A stretch of 64,000 nt of DNA from Bacteroidota bacterium (GTDB lineage Bacteria; Bacteroidota; Bacteroidia; NS11-12g; UBA955): the NCBI GenBank assembly GCA_027621365.1, contig JAQCBH010000009.1:1-64000 (forward strand), written 5' to 3'. The notes below the pieces were generated by a model that worked only from the letters and a program-made list of their open reading frames with translations, made no database searches and was not told where the DNA came from. Shown here one piece after another: positions 29,279 through 37,545 of the stretch; the first letter of the stretch is position 1; each line of letters starts with the position of its first letter. Position numbers and translations under genes: made by a program.

Positions 29279-30034
29279 GTGATTGACCCTCAATTGAAAG
29301 CCCAAATCGACCCCGCACGTTTGCCTCAGCACGTGGCCATCATCATGGATGGAAACGGTCGTTGGGCCAAGCAGCAGGGGCACCTTCGGGTATTCGGCCA
29401 CAAGCACGGAGTCAAAGCCGTACGCTCGGCCATCGAAACGGCCACCGAATTGGGCATTGGCTACCTCACTCTGTACGCCTTTTCTACTGAAAACTGGAAC
29501 CGCCCTCAATTCGAGATCAATGCCTTGATGGAGCTCTTGGTCAACACAATCGAAAAAGAGACTCCTACCTTGATGAAAAACGGCATTCGCTTGGAAACCA
29601 TTGGCAATACAGACCAACTTCCAAAAGACTGCCGTCAAACCCTTCTCAAAACCGTTGAGAAAACCAAAGACAACGACCGCATGACGCTGATCCTGGCCCT
29701 GAGTTATTCCGGGCGCTGGGACATCATTGAAGCGGTTCGCAACATTAGCAAACGCATCCAATCGGGAGATTTGCAGCCCGATGAGATCGACGAAACGGTG
29801 CTCAACTCCGCCTTGAATACGGCGGCCTATCCCAATCCTGACTTGTTGATTCGCACCAGCGGTGAACAGCGCATTTCCAACTTCTTACTCTGGGAAATTG
29901 CCTATTCCGAAATTCACTTCACACCCGTGTTATGGCCTGATTTCGGTGTAGAAGATTTCTGCAACGCCCTTCTGGATTTCCAAAGCCGCGAACGTCGCTT
30001 TGGCAAAACAGGAGAACAACTGAAAACCCCTTGA
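29279..30034 (+). CDS. uppS: isoprenyl transferase (undecaprenyl diphosphate synthase)
   Basis: 251 aa from GTG. cis-prenyltransferase making the C55 lipid carrier for peptidoglycan and surface glycans. Signature HVAIIMDGNGRWAKQQG with the catalytic Asp, GHKHGVKAVR, YAFSTENWNRP, and the C-terminal LIRTSGEQRISNFLLWE and YSEIHFTPVLWPDF. Normal length. The TGA stop overlaps the bamA TTG start (TTGA), coupling it to the outer-membrane assembly gene. Cytoplasmic and membrane associated. Confidence 0.97.
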   Translation: MIDPQLKAQIDPARLPQHVAIIMDGNGRWAKQQGHLRVFGHKHGVKAVRSAIETATELGIGYLTLYAFSTENWNRPQFEINALMELLVNTIEKETPTLMKNGIRLETIGNTDQLPKDCRQTLLKTVEKTKDNDRMTLILALSYSGRWDIIEAVRNISKRIQSGDLQPDEIDETVLNSALNTAAYPNPDLLIRTSGEQRISNFLLWEIAYSEIHFTPVLWPDFGVEDFCNALLDFQSRERRFGKTGEQLKTP

Positions 30035-32661
30035 AACGACTTTCCTTCCATATCCTCATCTTTCTAATGGCCCTGGCCAGCACTCTGACTGTGAATGCTC
30101 AAGTACTCACTGATTCAGGTGAAGCCGATTCAACAGAAGTGACGGAAATAGAGGCTCCCCAAACAGCGGTGACCTATGACTTTTTGCATCCGCAGGTATT
30201 CAAAATTGCCCGTATTGCCGTGACCGAGGTCAACAACAAGCCCATTCAAAAGGCATTGATCGTGTTGTACTCGGGCTTGTCCATCGGTCAAGAAATCAAG
30301 GTTCCCGGCGATGAAATCCCCAAAGCCATTGAAAACCTTTGGAAACAGGGTTATTTCTCTGACATCCAGGTCTACTTCGAACCCACCGGCGATGGCCGAG
30401 TGGTGGTGAATTTTGTGGTGACCGAACAACCTCGATTGAATGGACACCGATTCCTCAACGTGTCGAATGCCCAGGCCAAGACTCTTCGCGATGAAGGGGC
30501 TTTGAAGCGCGGCATGTACATCACTTCCAACTTGATCAACCGCACTCAGCAAAGCTTAGAAAGTTACTTCCAAGAAAAGGGCTATTACAACTGCCAGGTA
30601 CTGATCAACCGCATTCCCGCCAAAGACAAGGATGGGAAAGAAATGCCGGGTTTTGAAAACTTCGACATCGAAATTGTCAAAGGCCCGAAAGTGAAGGTGT
30701 ACGATTTCGCTTTTGTCGGCAACAACGAAGTAGAGACCAAAGAGCTGCGTCAAAGCATCAAAAAGATGAAGCGGCGCTACCACAAGGTCAACCTATTCGT
30801 GAGCTCCAAATACCTAGAAAGCAAATGGGAAGAAGAGAAATCCAACATCATCAGCCACTACTTGGAATTGGGTTATCGCGATGCTCGAATTTTGAAAGAT
30901 TCGGTGGTGCTTCTGCCTTCTGAAGACCCGGAGAAATTGCCCAGCCGATTGCTTCTTAAGGTTTATTTGACCGAAGGAAACCCCTACCATTACCGTTCCA
31001 TCACTTGGAAAGGCAACATCAAATACCGCACCTCCTTGTTGGATACCCTGTTGGGCATTAGACCCGGCGATGTATTCAACCAGACATTATTGACGGAACG
31101 ATTGTATGCGAACCCCGGTGGCTTTGACATTCAAAGTCTGTACATGGACGACGGGTATTTGTTCTTCAACATGACCCCGGTTGAAGTGGCCGTTTTCAAC
31201 GACTCCATAGACTTAGAAATTCGCATCATGGAGGGCCCTCAGGCCACCGTGGGTCGAGTATCCTGGAAAGGCAATACCAAGACCACTGACCGAGTAGTTC
31301 TACGAGAAATTCGAACCAAACCGGGTGACATTTTCTCTCGAGCAGACATTCAGCGTACCATGCGCGATTTGGCCGCTATTGGCCTTTTCGATCCTGAACA
31401 AATGAATGTAAACCCCAAGCCCAACCCTTCAAACGGAACGGTAGACATTGAGTATTTGTTGGCTGAAAAGCCCAGCGACCAAATCGAACTCTCAGGTGGT
31501 TGGGGTGGAAATATGTACGGCTATTCGAATGCTCCGACCTTGATTGGTACCGCGGGTATTCAATTGAACAACTTTGCCACCCGCAAGCTCTTCCACAAGG
31601 AATTGTGGAACCCCGTTCCCACTGGTGACGGCCAGAAATTGTCCATTCGTGCCCAGAGCAACGGGGCCAACTACCAAGGCTATACCTTCTCGTTCAGTGA
31701 ACCCTGGTTGGGTGGTGCCAAACCGAATTCCTTCTCTGTTTCTCTGTTCCACACGGTCAACAGCTTTGACTTCCGCCCCAAAACCGATCCCAACAAGCAG
31801 CAGTTCTTCAACACGGGTGCTACCATCAGTTTCGGTCAGCGTTTGAAGTGGCCCGATGACTTCTTCTCGATTCAATACAGCGTGAGTTTCCAGAAGTACC
31901 GCATGCAAAATATGGACGGCGGCTTCTACGGATTCCCCTCTGGATTCAACGGCATTACTTACAACCCCTCGGCCCAAATCGTATTGGCTCGCAGTTCGGT
32001 GTCTGACCCCATCTATCCCACCTCTGGTTCAAACTTTACCTTGAGCACCCAGGCTACTCCTCCCTTGAGCTTGCTGAGCAAAAAGGACTACACGACCATG
32101 AGTTTGAACGAAAAGTACAAGTGGGCCGAATTCTACAAGTGGAAATTGGATGCCGAGTGGTACACCCCTGTTTACAAGAAATTGGTCCTGATGACCAAGG
32201 CTCGCATGGGATTCTTGGGTTACTACAATCCCGATTTGGGCTTGACCTTCTTCGAGCGTTTCCAAGTAGGTGGAGCCGGTATCTTCGGATTCAACATTGC
32301 CGCAACCGAGATCATCTCACAGCGCGGGTATGACAACTACACCATTTCACAGACAGCCATGGGCGGTCAGGCCGGTGCACCCATTTACAACAAATTCACC
32401 GTTGAATTGCGTCAAGCCATCACCACCGGTCAAACGGCCACTGTTTATGGCTTGGCCTTCCTCGAAGCCGGCGATGCATGGAGCAGCTTGGACAAATACA
32501 ATCCTTTCCAGCTCAAGCGAGCCGCCGGTGTGGGTGTTCGATTGTTCATGCCCATGTTTGGTTTGATTGGTCTTGACTACGCTTATGGCTTCGACTGGAA
32601 AGACGTGCCTTTGAGCGGTAAACCGGGTCAAGTTCACTTCTTCATCGGTCAACAGTTCTAA
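30031..32661 (+). CDS. bamA: outer-membrane protein assembly factor BamA
   Basis: 876 aa from TTG. Signal peptide ending TVNAQ; five POTRA-like repeats (about residues 50-440, for example IARIAVTEVNNKPIQKA, VYDFAFVGNNEVETKELRQSI, VGRVSWKGNTKTTDRVVLREI); C-terminal 16-strand Omp85 barrel ending GQVHFFIGQQF with the terminal Phe. Inserts beta-barrel proteins into the outer membrane. Many barrel proteins in this window would be clients. In many Bacteroidota one or two ompH/skp chaperone genes follow bamA; here the next gene is a methyltransferase instead. Confidence 0.96.
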   Translation: MKRLSFHILIFLMALASTLTVNAQVLTDSGEADSTEVTEIEAPQTAVTYDFLHPQVFKIARIAVTEVNNKPIQKALIVLYSGLSIGQEIKVPGDEIPKAIENLWKQGYFSDIQVYFEPTGDGRVVVNFVVTEQPRLNGHRFLNVSNAQAKTLRDEGALKRGMYITSNLINRTQQSLESYFQEKGYYNCQVLINRIPAKDKDGKEMPGFENFDIEIVKGPKVKVYDFAFVGNNEVETKELRQSIKKMKRRYHKVNLFVSSKYLESKWEEEKSNIISHYLELGYRDARILKDSVVLLPSEDPEKLPSRLLLKVYLTEGNPYHYRSITWKGNIKYRTSLLDTLLGIRPGDVFNQTLLTERLYANPGGFDIQSLYMDDGYLFFNMTPVEVAVFNDSIDLEIRIMEGPQATVGRVSWKGNTKTTDRVVLREIRTKPGDIFSRADIQRTMRDLAAIGLFDPEQMNVNPKPNPSNGTVDIEYLLAEKPSDQIELSGGWGGNMYGYSNAPTLIGTAGIQLNNFATRKLFHKELWNPVPTGDGQKLSIRAQSNGANYQGYTFSFSEPWLGGAKPNSFSVSLFHTVNSFDFRPKTDPNKQQFFNTGATISFGQRLKWPDDFFSIQYSVSFQKYRMQNMDGGFYGFPSGFNGITYNPSAQIVLARSSVSDPIYPTSGSNFTLSTQATPPLSLLSKKDYTTMSLNEKYKWAEFYKWKLDAEWYTPVYKKLVLMTKARMGFLGYYNPDLGLTFFERFQVGGAGIFGFNIAATEIISQRGYDNYTISQTAMGGQAGAPIYNKFTVELRQAITTGQTATVYGLAFLEAGDAWSSLDKYNPFQLKRAAGVGVRLFMPMFGLIGLDYAYGFDWKDVPLSGKPGQVHFFIGQQF

Positions 32662-32662
32662 G

Positions 32663-33463
32663 GTGTACGAATTTCACGGAGATAAGCGCTACTACTTCGA
32701 CATGACCAAAAAGGTCACAGTAGGCCACATTCTTCCGTTTATCGCGTCTCAAAAAGAGCTCAAACCTGGCGCTCGCATCCTTGAAATTGGTTGCGGAGAG
32801 GCAGGAGTATTGCAGGCCTTTACCGATTTGGGCTACACTTGCGTGGGCATCGAATTGGAAGAAAGCCGCTTGGAATTTGCCCGCGAATTCATGGCCGACG
32901 AGCTAAAAAAAGGCTTGGTCAGTTTCCTCAACAAGGACATCTACGACGTCGACGTCGACGCTGATTTGGGCCAGGGCTTTGATCTGATCATCTTGAAAGA
33001 TGTGATCGAGCACATTCCCGATCAGGCCCGATTCATGCCACAATTGCATCGCTTTCTCAATCCCGGCGCATGCGTCTTTTTTGCCTTCCCTCCGTGGATG
33101 ATGCCCTATGGGGGTCACCAACAGGTACTTCCCAGCAAGCTCGCCTCCAAAATGCCTTACTATCATTTGCTTCCTGGGTTCTTGTACCCCGCTGCCTTGA
33201 AGTTGTTCGGAGTAAACGAAAGTGGCATTCGCACCATGAAAGAAATTCGTTCAACCGGCATTTCCATCGAGCGTTTTCGCCGCATTTGCAAGGCATCTGA
33301 CTTGAAGGTTGTGGCCAAAAAAGATTATCTCTTTAACCCCATCTACCAATACAAATTCGGGATCAAGCCCCGCGTTCAATGGGGACTGATTTCGGCTCTA
33401 CCCTGGCTTCGAAATTTCTTGACCATGGGGGTTTACTACTTGGTTGGGTCTAGCAAAGACTAA
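32663..33463 (+). CDS. class I SAM-dependent methyltransferase
   Basis: 266 aa from a GTG 1 nt after the bamA stop (YEFHGDKRYYFDMTKK); a later ATG at 32702 would lose this plausible N-terminal segment. The SAM-binding motif I is ARILEIGCGEAGVLQAF, followed by an acidic residue in VGIELEESRL and the FDLIILKDVIEHIPDQ motif. The C-terminal half is longer and hydrophobic in places (PYYHLLPGFLYPAALKLFG). The methyl acceptor is unknown; it resembles glycan- or lipid-associated methyltransferases, without proof. Its stop overlaps the convergent AlkD-like stop in a shared CTAA. Confidence 0.9.
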   Translation: MYEFHGDKRYYFDMTKKVTVGHILPFIASQKELKPGARILEIGCGEAGVLQAFTDLGYTCVGIELEESRLEFAREFMADELKKGLVSFLNKDIYDVDVDADLGQGFDLIILKDVIEHIPDQARFMPQLHRFLNPGACVFFAFPPWMMPYGGHQQVLPSKLASKMPYYHLLPGFLYPAALKLFGVNESGIRTMKEIRSTGISIERFRRICKASDLKVVAKKDYLFNPIYQYKFGIKPRVQWGLISALPWLRNFLTMGVYYLVGSSKD

Positions 33464-34137
33464 CGCAAGTGCTTGGTCGCCTCGCGCACGCTCAAGGGTT
33501 TCAAATCTTGCTTCTCCACAAAATCCAAGACCCACTGGGGGTTGGTTTTGGCGTATTCACGAAGCGCCCATCCGATGGCTTTTTGGTGAAAAAACTCCTT
33601 GCTGTGGCGATGGGGCAAAATGGCTTCCTCCAACCAATCGGTGCGGGTTTGCTCTTTCCACTTCAACTGCACGATGATGGCCGTTCGGTTCATCCACATA
33701 TTGGGGTGCTCGATCCAGGACCAGCGAACCTTATCCAACTCTGCAGGTCTTGACTTGTAATAGAGGCAAAGCGCATTACCGGCCAGCCAATCGACGCTGT
33801 CCCACCAACTCTTTTGCAGAACCAAACCCGCTGCAAAAGCCGCTCCTTCAGAGCCAATCAGTTTGCGGGAGGCCTCCCATTGGCTCATGGCCCAGTATTG
33901 AAATTCCCGCTCGGGTTGCTGCCAGAGCGAATCCATGAGGTGCAATAAGTCAGTCTCTGATGATGGCTTGTAATCCAGTTTGAACCCCTTAAACAACTCT
34001 GCCCTTTCCGGGCTTGTCACGCCCCAATAGTCAAAGTGGTCTTTCATGTAAGCCGCCATAGAAGCCGCCCGATCGGCTTTCGCTTTTGATTCCAAGAGCG
34101 AGCGTATTTGATCTACTTGTGCATGATATTTGCTCAT
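33460..34137 (-). CDS. DNA alkylation repair protein (AlkD-like HEAT-repeat glycosylase)
   Basis: 225 aa from the ATG at 34137. All-helical HEAT-like repeats: YWGVTSPERAELFKGF, REFQYWAMSQWEASRKL, WWDSVDWLAGNALC, IEHPNMWMNRTAIIVQL and FFHQKAIGWALREYAKTNPQWV are hallmark pieces of the DNA alkylation repair family. Removes alkylated purines from DNA. The aromatic and acidic residues in the WDSVDWLA segment correspond to the catalytic cleft region. Transcribed from its own promoter, divergent from the DUF4197 gene. Confidence 0.92.
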   Translation of the reverse strand: MSKYHAQVDQIRSLLESKAKADRAASMAAYMKDHFDYWGVTSPERAELFKGFKLDYKPSSETDLLHLMDSLWQQPEREFQYWAMSQWEASRKLIGSEGAAFAAGLVLQKSWWDSVDWLAGNALCLYYKSRPAELDKVRWSWIEHPNMWMNRTAIIVQLKWKEQTRTDWLEEAILPHRHSKEFFHQKAIGWALREYAKTNPQWVLDFVEKQDLKPLSVREATKHLR

Positions 34138-34144
34138 CAAAAAG

Positions 34145-34152
34145 CAAATCTA
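34145..34152 (-). promoter_or_regulatory. AlkD-like gene -7 box (TAGATTTG), 7 nt from ATG
   Basis: The minus strand reads TAGATTTGCTTTTTGATG, an exact TAnnTTTG with 7-nt spacing. It lies inside the 20-nt gap between divergent starts. Confidence 0.55.
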
Positions 34153-34157
34153 GCAGA

Positions 34158-34934
34158 ATGAAGAAGTTTTCCCTATCCCTTTTCGCTTTGGCACTGGCCC
34201 TTGGTGCTTGCAAAACCCAATTGCTGACCCAAGCCCTTAACGTAGCCAATGAGATCAACACACAGACCCAGCTTCCTTGGAAACCCAGTCCTGAAGAAGC
34301 CAGCCAAGGCTTGAAAGAAGCCTTGTTGCAGGGGGTAGCCCAAAGCACCAAAGGCCTAGCCGGTCCCGGTGCCTCTTCTTTTTTGGAATCGTCGTACAAA
34401 ATCTTCCTCCCCACTGAACTGCAAGAGCTTGAAGCCAAAGTGCGGGGCTCAAAAATCTTAAACCCTTTGATTGGCCCCTCATTGGACTCGGTCATTTTGG
34501 CCATGAACCTTGGAGCACAAAACGCCATGCAAAAGGCACTTCCCTTGTTCAGCAATTCGGTCAAAAACATGAATTTCGCTGATGCCATGGGCATTCTCAC
34601 CGGCGGTGAAGGGGCTGCCACCCGCTACTTTCAAGAGAGCCTAGAAGGCGAACTGCAGACCGCCTTTTACCCGGATGTGCAAGCCGCTTTAGATGGAGTA
34701 AAACTGGGCCAGCACTGGACCAAAGCGGCCAACTTGATCAACAAGAACAAAAACTTATTGGGACTGAATAGTCCTATAGAAACAGACTTGAATCGATACG
34801 TCACCGCTCAAGCTACCACGGCATTGTTTTCAGAAGTGCGCAAGGCCGAAGACTCCATTCGCCGAGACCCTGTGGCCCGTACCACGGAAATGATGAAAAA
34901 GGTGTTTGAATACGCCGCTGAACAGCGCCCTTAA
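34158..34934 (+). CDS. DUF4197 family lipoprotein
   Basis: 258 aa from the ATG at 34158. Lipoprotein signal MKKFSLSLFALALALGAC (lipobox ALGAC). The body is helical: GLKEALLQGVAQSTKGLAGPG, LGAQNAMQKALPLFSNSV, DAMGILTGGEGAATRYFQES and LNRYVTAQATTALFSEVRKAE are characteristic of DUF4197. The function of the family is unknown. Predicted membrane-anchored, facing the periplasm. Ends in a TTAA shared with the convergent beta-barrel gene stop. Confidence 0.9.
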   Translation: MKKFSLSLFALALALGACKTQLLTQALNVANEINTQTQLPWKPSPEEASQGLKEALLQGVAQSTKGLAGPGASSFLESSYKIFLPTELQELEAKVRGSKILNPLIGPSLDSVILAMNLGAQNAMQKALPLFSNSVKNMNFADAMGILTGGEGAATRYFQESLEGELQTAFYPDVQAALDGVKLGQHWTKAANLINKNKNLLGLNSPIETDLNRYVTAQATTALFSEVRKAEDSIRRDPVARTTEMMKKVFEYAAEQRP

Positions 34935-35527
34935 CGGGTGATGTTGAAGTGCGCCAAAATCGAAACCGGCGCCCGAATTTCCGCAATACCGATGCTGCCC
35001 GCCCCCAAGCGCACGGCCGTTTCCGTACTCAGAGAAAACACGTCATTGACGCGGTATTCTACGCCCATGTTGACCATCACCAAAAAGAAGGCATCATCCT
35101 GAAAAAAGAAGCTTTGCTGGGGGTTGGTGAAAAATTCAAAACCTATGCCTTGGCCTGAATAATACCAAAGGTGCTCGGACAAGGGTCTACGGCGCTCAAA
35201 TAGGATGTGAGCCCCGACGAAATCCAACTGGTCATTGATGTCATCGGTGGCCATGCCGAAGGTATAGGAGATGGACTTAAAGCCCTTGAATCGGCGGTAC
35301 TTCAAAGACACCAAATCAGTTCTAGGGTCGATGCGGTTCAAGGGCAACAAAGCCGACAGCATGGGGTTGGCTGCAAAGCCTATGTACTTCTGCTCCAAAA
35401 CCCGCAGGCTATCCAGATTGACCGTTCGCAAATAACTCTGCGTTTTGTAAGTGACAGGTGGATATACCTGAGCCCCAGCTTTGCCCCAAAGCAACAAGAC
35501 GAGAACGATTCCGGCAATGCGCTTCAT
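34931..35527 (-). CDS. putative outer-membrane beta-barrel protein
   Basis: 198 aa. Signal peptide MKRIAGIVLVLLLWGKAGAQ, then alternating strand patterns (DLVSLKYRRFKGFKSISYTFGMATDD, HLWYYSGQGIGFEFFT, FFLVMVNMGVEYRVNDVFSLSTETAVRLGAG). No family is recognised. A small outer-membrane barrel or periplasmic beta protein is the likeliest reading. It follows another barrel-like gene by 1 nt and the CorC-like gene before that, so all three form an operon. Confidence 0.7.
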   Translation of the reverse strand: MKRIAGIVLVLLLWGKAGAQVYPPVTYKTQSYLRTVNLDSLRVLEQKYIGFAANPMLSALLPLNRIDPRTDLVSLKYRRFKGFKSISYTFGMATDDINDQLDFVGAHILFERRRPLSEHLWYYSGQGIGFEFFTNPQQSFFFQDDAFFLVMVNMGVEYRVNDVFSLSTETAVRLGAGSIGIAEIRAPVSILAHFNITR

Positions 35528-35528
35528 A

Positions 35529-36221
35529 TCAGAACTGAATCACCAAGAACAAGGAACCCGGCATCATGGGCATAAGGGTCTCATGAACACGGTCTTCCAA
35601 GACCACCGTAGAACCATTGCCACTCAAAGTTCGGTACAATCGACCCATGCGGTAATAGGCATTGGCCTCCGTATACAAACACAAATTGGGGTGAAACTGC
35701 CACTGAAAACCCAAGAATGGACCGGCGGCTCCACCAAAATCTTCATCGCTCACCTCGGTTGAACTAATGTTGCCGATGAGATCTATTTGCTCGGTCACGA
35801 CGCTTCCTTTTCTCAAAGAAGCTTGTGCATCCAATCCATAAGTCAGCGTAATGCCATGCCCCAAGTTTCGGCGAAACTCGCGGCCCAGAACCAAACTGTA
35901 TTCCCATTCTTGGCTGACGCGGGTACCACCATCTATCAGCACATCGTTGGTACCGCGGCGAAATCCGTTCATGCCCATGCGCCAAGCGGCTGTCTCGGCC
36001 GCATTGACTCTCTTCATCGCGAAAGCATAGGGATCATCCAATACTGTTCGAGTGGTATTGCCGGCGGCTCTTGATACAGCATTGGTGACGTTGATGAGCA
36101 TTTCCCATCGGGGTTCAGGCTGCAAGGCCAAAGTGGCATCTTGAGCGAGCAAAGCCTTTTGCTGACCTACGACAGCCAGCAGCAGAAGCAGATATATTCT
36201 TGTGTTATTCTTCACTGGCAT
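35529..36221 (-). CDS. putative outer-membrane beta-barrel protein downstream of the CorC-like gene
   Basis: 230 aa. Signal peptide (MPVKNNTRIYLLLLLAVVGQQKALLAQ) and barrel-like strands (WEYSLVLGREFRRNLGHGITLTYGLDAQASL, GPFLGFQWQFHPNLCLYTEANAYYRMG), ending LFLVIQF with a terminal Phe as in many outer-membrane proteins. The start overlaps the end of the CorC-like gene by 17 nt. No named family is recognised. Length and order suggest a relative of the next gene, but similarity is low by eye. Confidence 0.7.
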   Translation of the reverse strand: MPVKNNTRIYLLLLLAVVGQQKALLAQDATLALQPEPRWEMLINVTNAVSRAAGNTTRTVLDDPYAFAMKRVNAAETAAWRMGMNGFRRGTNDVLIDGGTRVSQEWEYSLVLGREFRRNLGHGITLTYGLDAQASLRKGSVVTEQIDLIGNISSTEVSDEDFGGAAGPFLGFQWQFHPNLCLYTEANAYYRMGRLYRTLSGNGSTVVLEDRVHETLMPMMPGSLFLVIQF

Positions 36222-37503
36222 GAATGCGTAGTTCTAGTTCTTCCAAACGGGCCCCTTGGGCTTGGGTGATGCTGAATTCATAACGACCACAGCGCAAATT
36301 CTCGCCCTCTGCGGGTATTTTTTCGGTGCAGTGAATCACAAAGCCGCCCAAAGTGGTGTAATCCCCTTCAGGAATTTCCAGGTCGTATTTTTGATTCAGA
36401 TGATCTACCTCGAGGCGAGCCGAGAATCGGTAATGATTGGGTCCCAACTGAACGGCTGAAGCATCGTCGGTATCGAATTCATCTTCAATTTCACCAAATA
36501 TCTCTTCGACCACGTCTTCGATGGTTGCCATACCCGCTGTGCCTCCGAATTCATCAATGGCCAAGGCCACACTGCGCTTTTCTTGGATGAAGCGGCGCAG
36601 CAATTCTTGAGCCTGCAGGGTTTCTGAGGCAATCAAAACAGGGTGTACGATGTCGCGAATGCGCTCGGGTTGGTGAAACAAATCGCTGTGGTGCACAAAA
36701 CCCATGATGGAATCCAATGGGTCTTGGGGAGCATCTTCAGCCTCGCTGAGTCGATAGACCAAAATGCGCGACAAGGACGATTCGATAAACAAGGATCGCA
36801 GTTCCGAGATGGGAGCTTCGATGTCAATGGCCACCATATCCCTGCGGGGCACCAAAAAGTCCTTGACCCGAACGTCTGAAAATTCCAAGGCGTTTTTGAA
36901 GGCTTCGGTGTCGATTTCGCTCTCTTCCGAACCTTCGTTCTTTTCAAGCGAAGACAAGTAATTGTCCAAATCTACTTTGGTAAACACCGGCGGATTCTCG
37001 CCTTGCACCTGCTTGGTAATCAACTTCAGCAATCCAGACGACAACTGACGAGTCAACTGTATCAAAGGCCACAACACAAGGTGCGACAAACGAAAGGGAG
37101 CCGCTAAAGTGAAAAGCAGGGAGTCGGCGTGCAAACGAAACAGCGTCTTGGGTAAAAATTCAGCCGTCACCAACACCACCAAGGTACTGACGATGGTGAT
37201 GAGCAAGAACTCGGCCACGGCGCCTAATCCGATGGGATGAAACAAACGGAGCAACAAGTCGCTCATGTACATGCCGTAGATAACCAAAGCCAGGTTGGTC
37301 GCGACCAAAACGGTGGAGATGAACTCCGTAGGACGTTTGGTGTACCAGGCCATCCAGCGACCGCCCCAACCCCCGTTTTTTCCTTTCAACTCAATGCGCA
37401 AACGCGAAGCCGATAGAAAAGCGATCTCCATGCCTGAGAAAAAGGCTATGGTGACCAGGCAGATCAAAACCACCAATATGTGGGAGGGAGGAATGGGATC
37501 CAT
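36205..37503 (-). CDS. CNNM/CorC (hemolysin)-family membrane protein
   Basis: 432 aa from the ATG at 37503; the track's TTG two codons earlier is not needed. CNNM/DUF21 membrane domain with four hydrophobic segments (about residues 5-140, including FFSGMEIAFLSASRLRIEL and TAEFLPKTLF), tandem CBS domains (VRVKDFLVPRRDMVAIDIEAPI ... DPLDSIMGFVHHSDLF, about 205-335) with AIDEFGGTAGMATIEDVVEEIFGEI, and a C-terminal CorC/HlyC transporter-associated domain. The family is linked to magnesium/cobalt homeostasis; some Bacteroidota members (GldE) affect gliding. Inner membrane. First gene of a three-gene operon, divergent from purK. Confidence 0.93.
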   Translation of the reverse strand: MDPIPPSHILVVLICLVTIAFFSGMEIAFLSASRLRIELKGKNGGWGGRWMAWYTKRPTEFISTVLVATNLALVIYGMYMSDLLLRLFHPIGLGAVAEFLLITIVSTLVVLVTAEFLPKTLFRLHADSLLFTLAAPFRLSHLVLWPLIQLTRQLSSGLLKLITKQVQGENPPVFTKVDLDNYLSSLEKNEGSEESEIDTEAFKNALEFSDVRVKDFLVPRRDMVAIDIEAPISELRSLFIESSLSRILVYRLSEAEDAPQDPLDSIMGFVHHSDLFHQPERIRDIVHPVLIASETLQAQELLRRFIQEKRSVALAIDEFGGTAGMATIEDVVEEIFGEIEDEFDTDDASAVQLGPNHYRFSARLEVDHLNQKYDLEIPEGDYTTLGGFVIHCTEKIPAEGENLRCGRYEFSITQAQGARLEELELRIHASEE

Positions 37504-37510
37504 GAACAAT

Positions 37511-37518
37511 CAAAGATA
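37511..37518 (-). promoter_or_regulatory. CorC-like gene -7 box (TATCTTTG), 7 nt from ATG
   Basis: The minus strand reads TATCTTTGATTGTTCATG. It forms one arm of a perfect 10-bp inverted repeat with the purK -7 box. Confidence 0.65.
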
Positions 37519-37533
37519 GCAAAAAGCACATGC

Positions 37534-37541
37534 TATCTTTG
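37534..37541 (+). promoter_or_regulatory. purK -7 box (TATCTTTG), 4 nt from ATG
   Basis: TATCTTTGCGGCATG, an exact match with 4-nt spacing, so a leaderless transcript is predicted. The arms CAAAGATAGC (37511-37520) and GCTATCTTTG (37532-37541) flank an 11-nt spacer. Confidence 0.7.
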
Positions 37542-37545
37542 CGGC

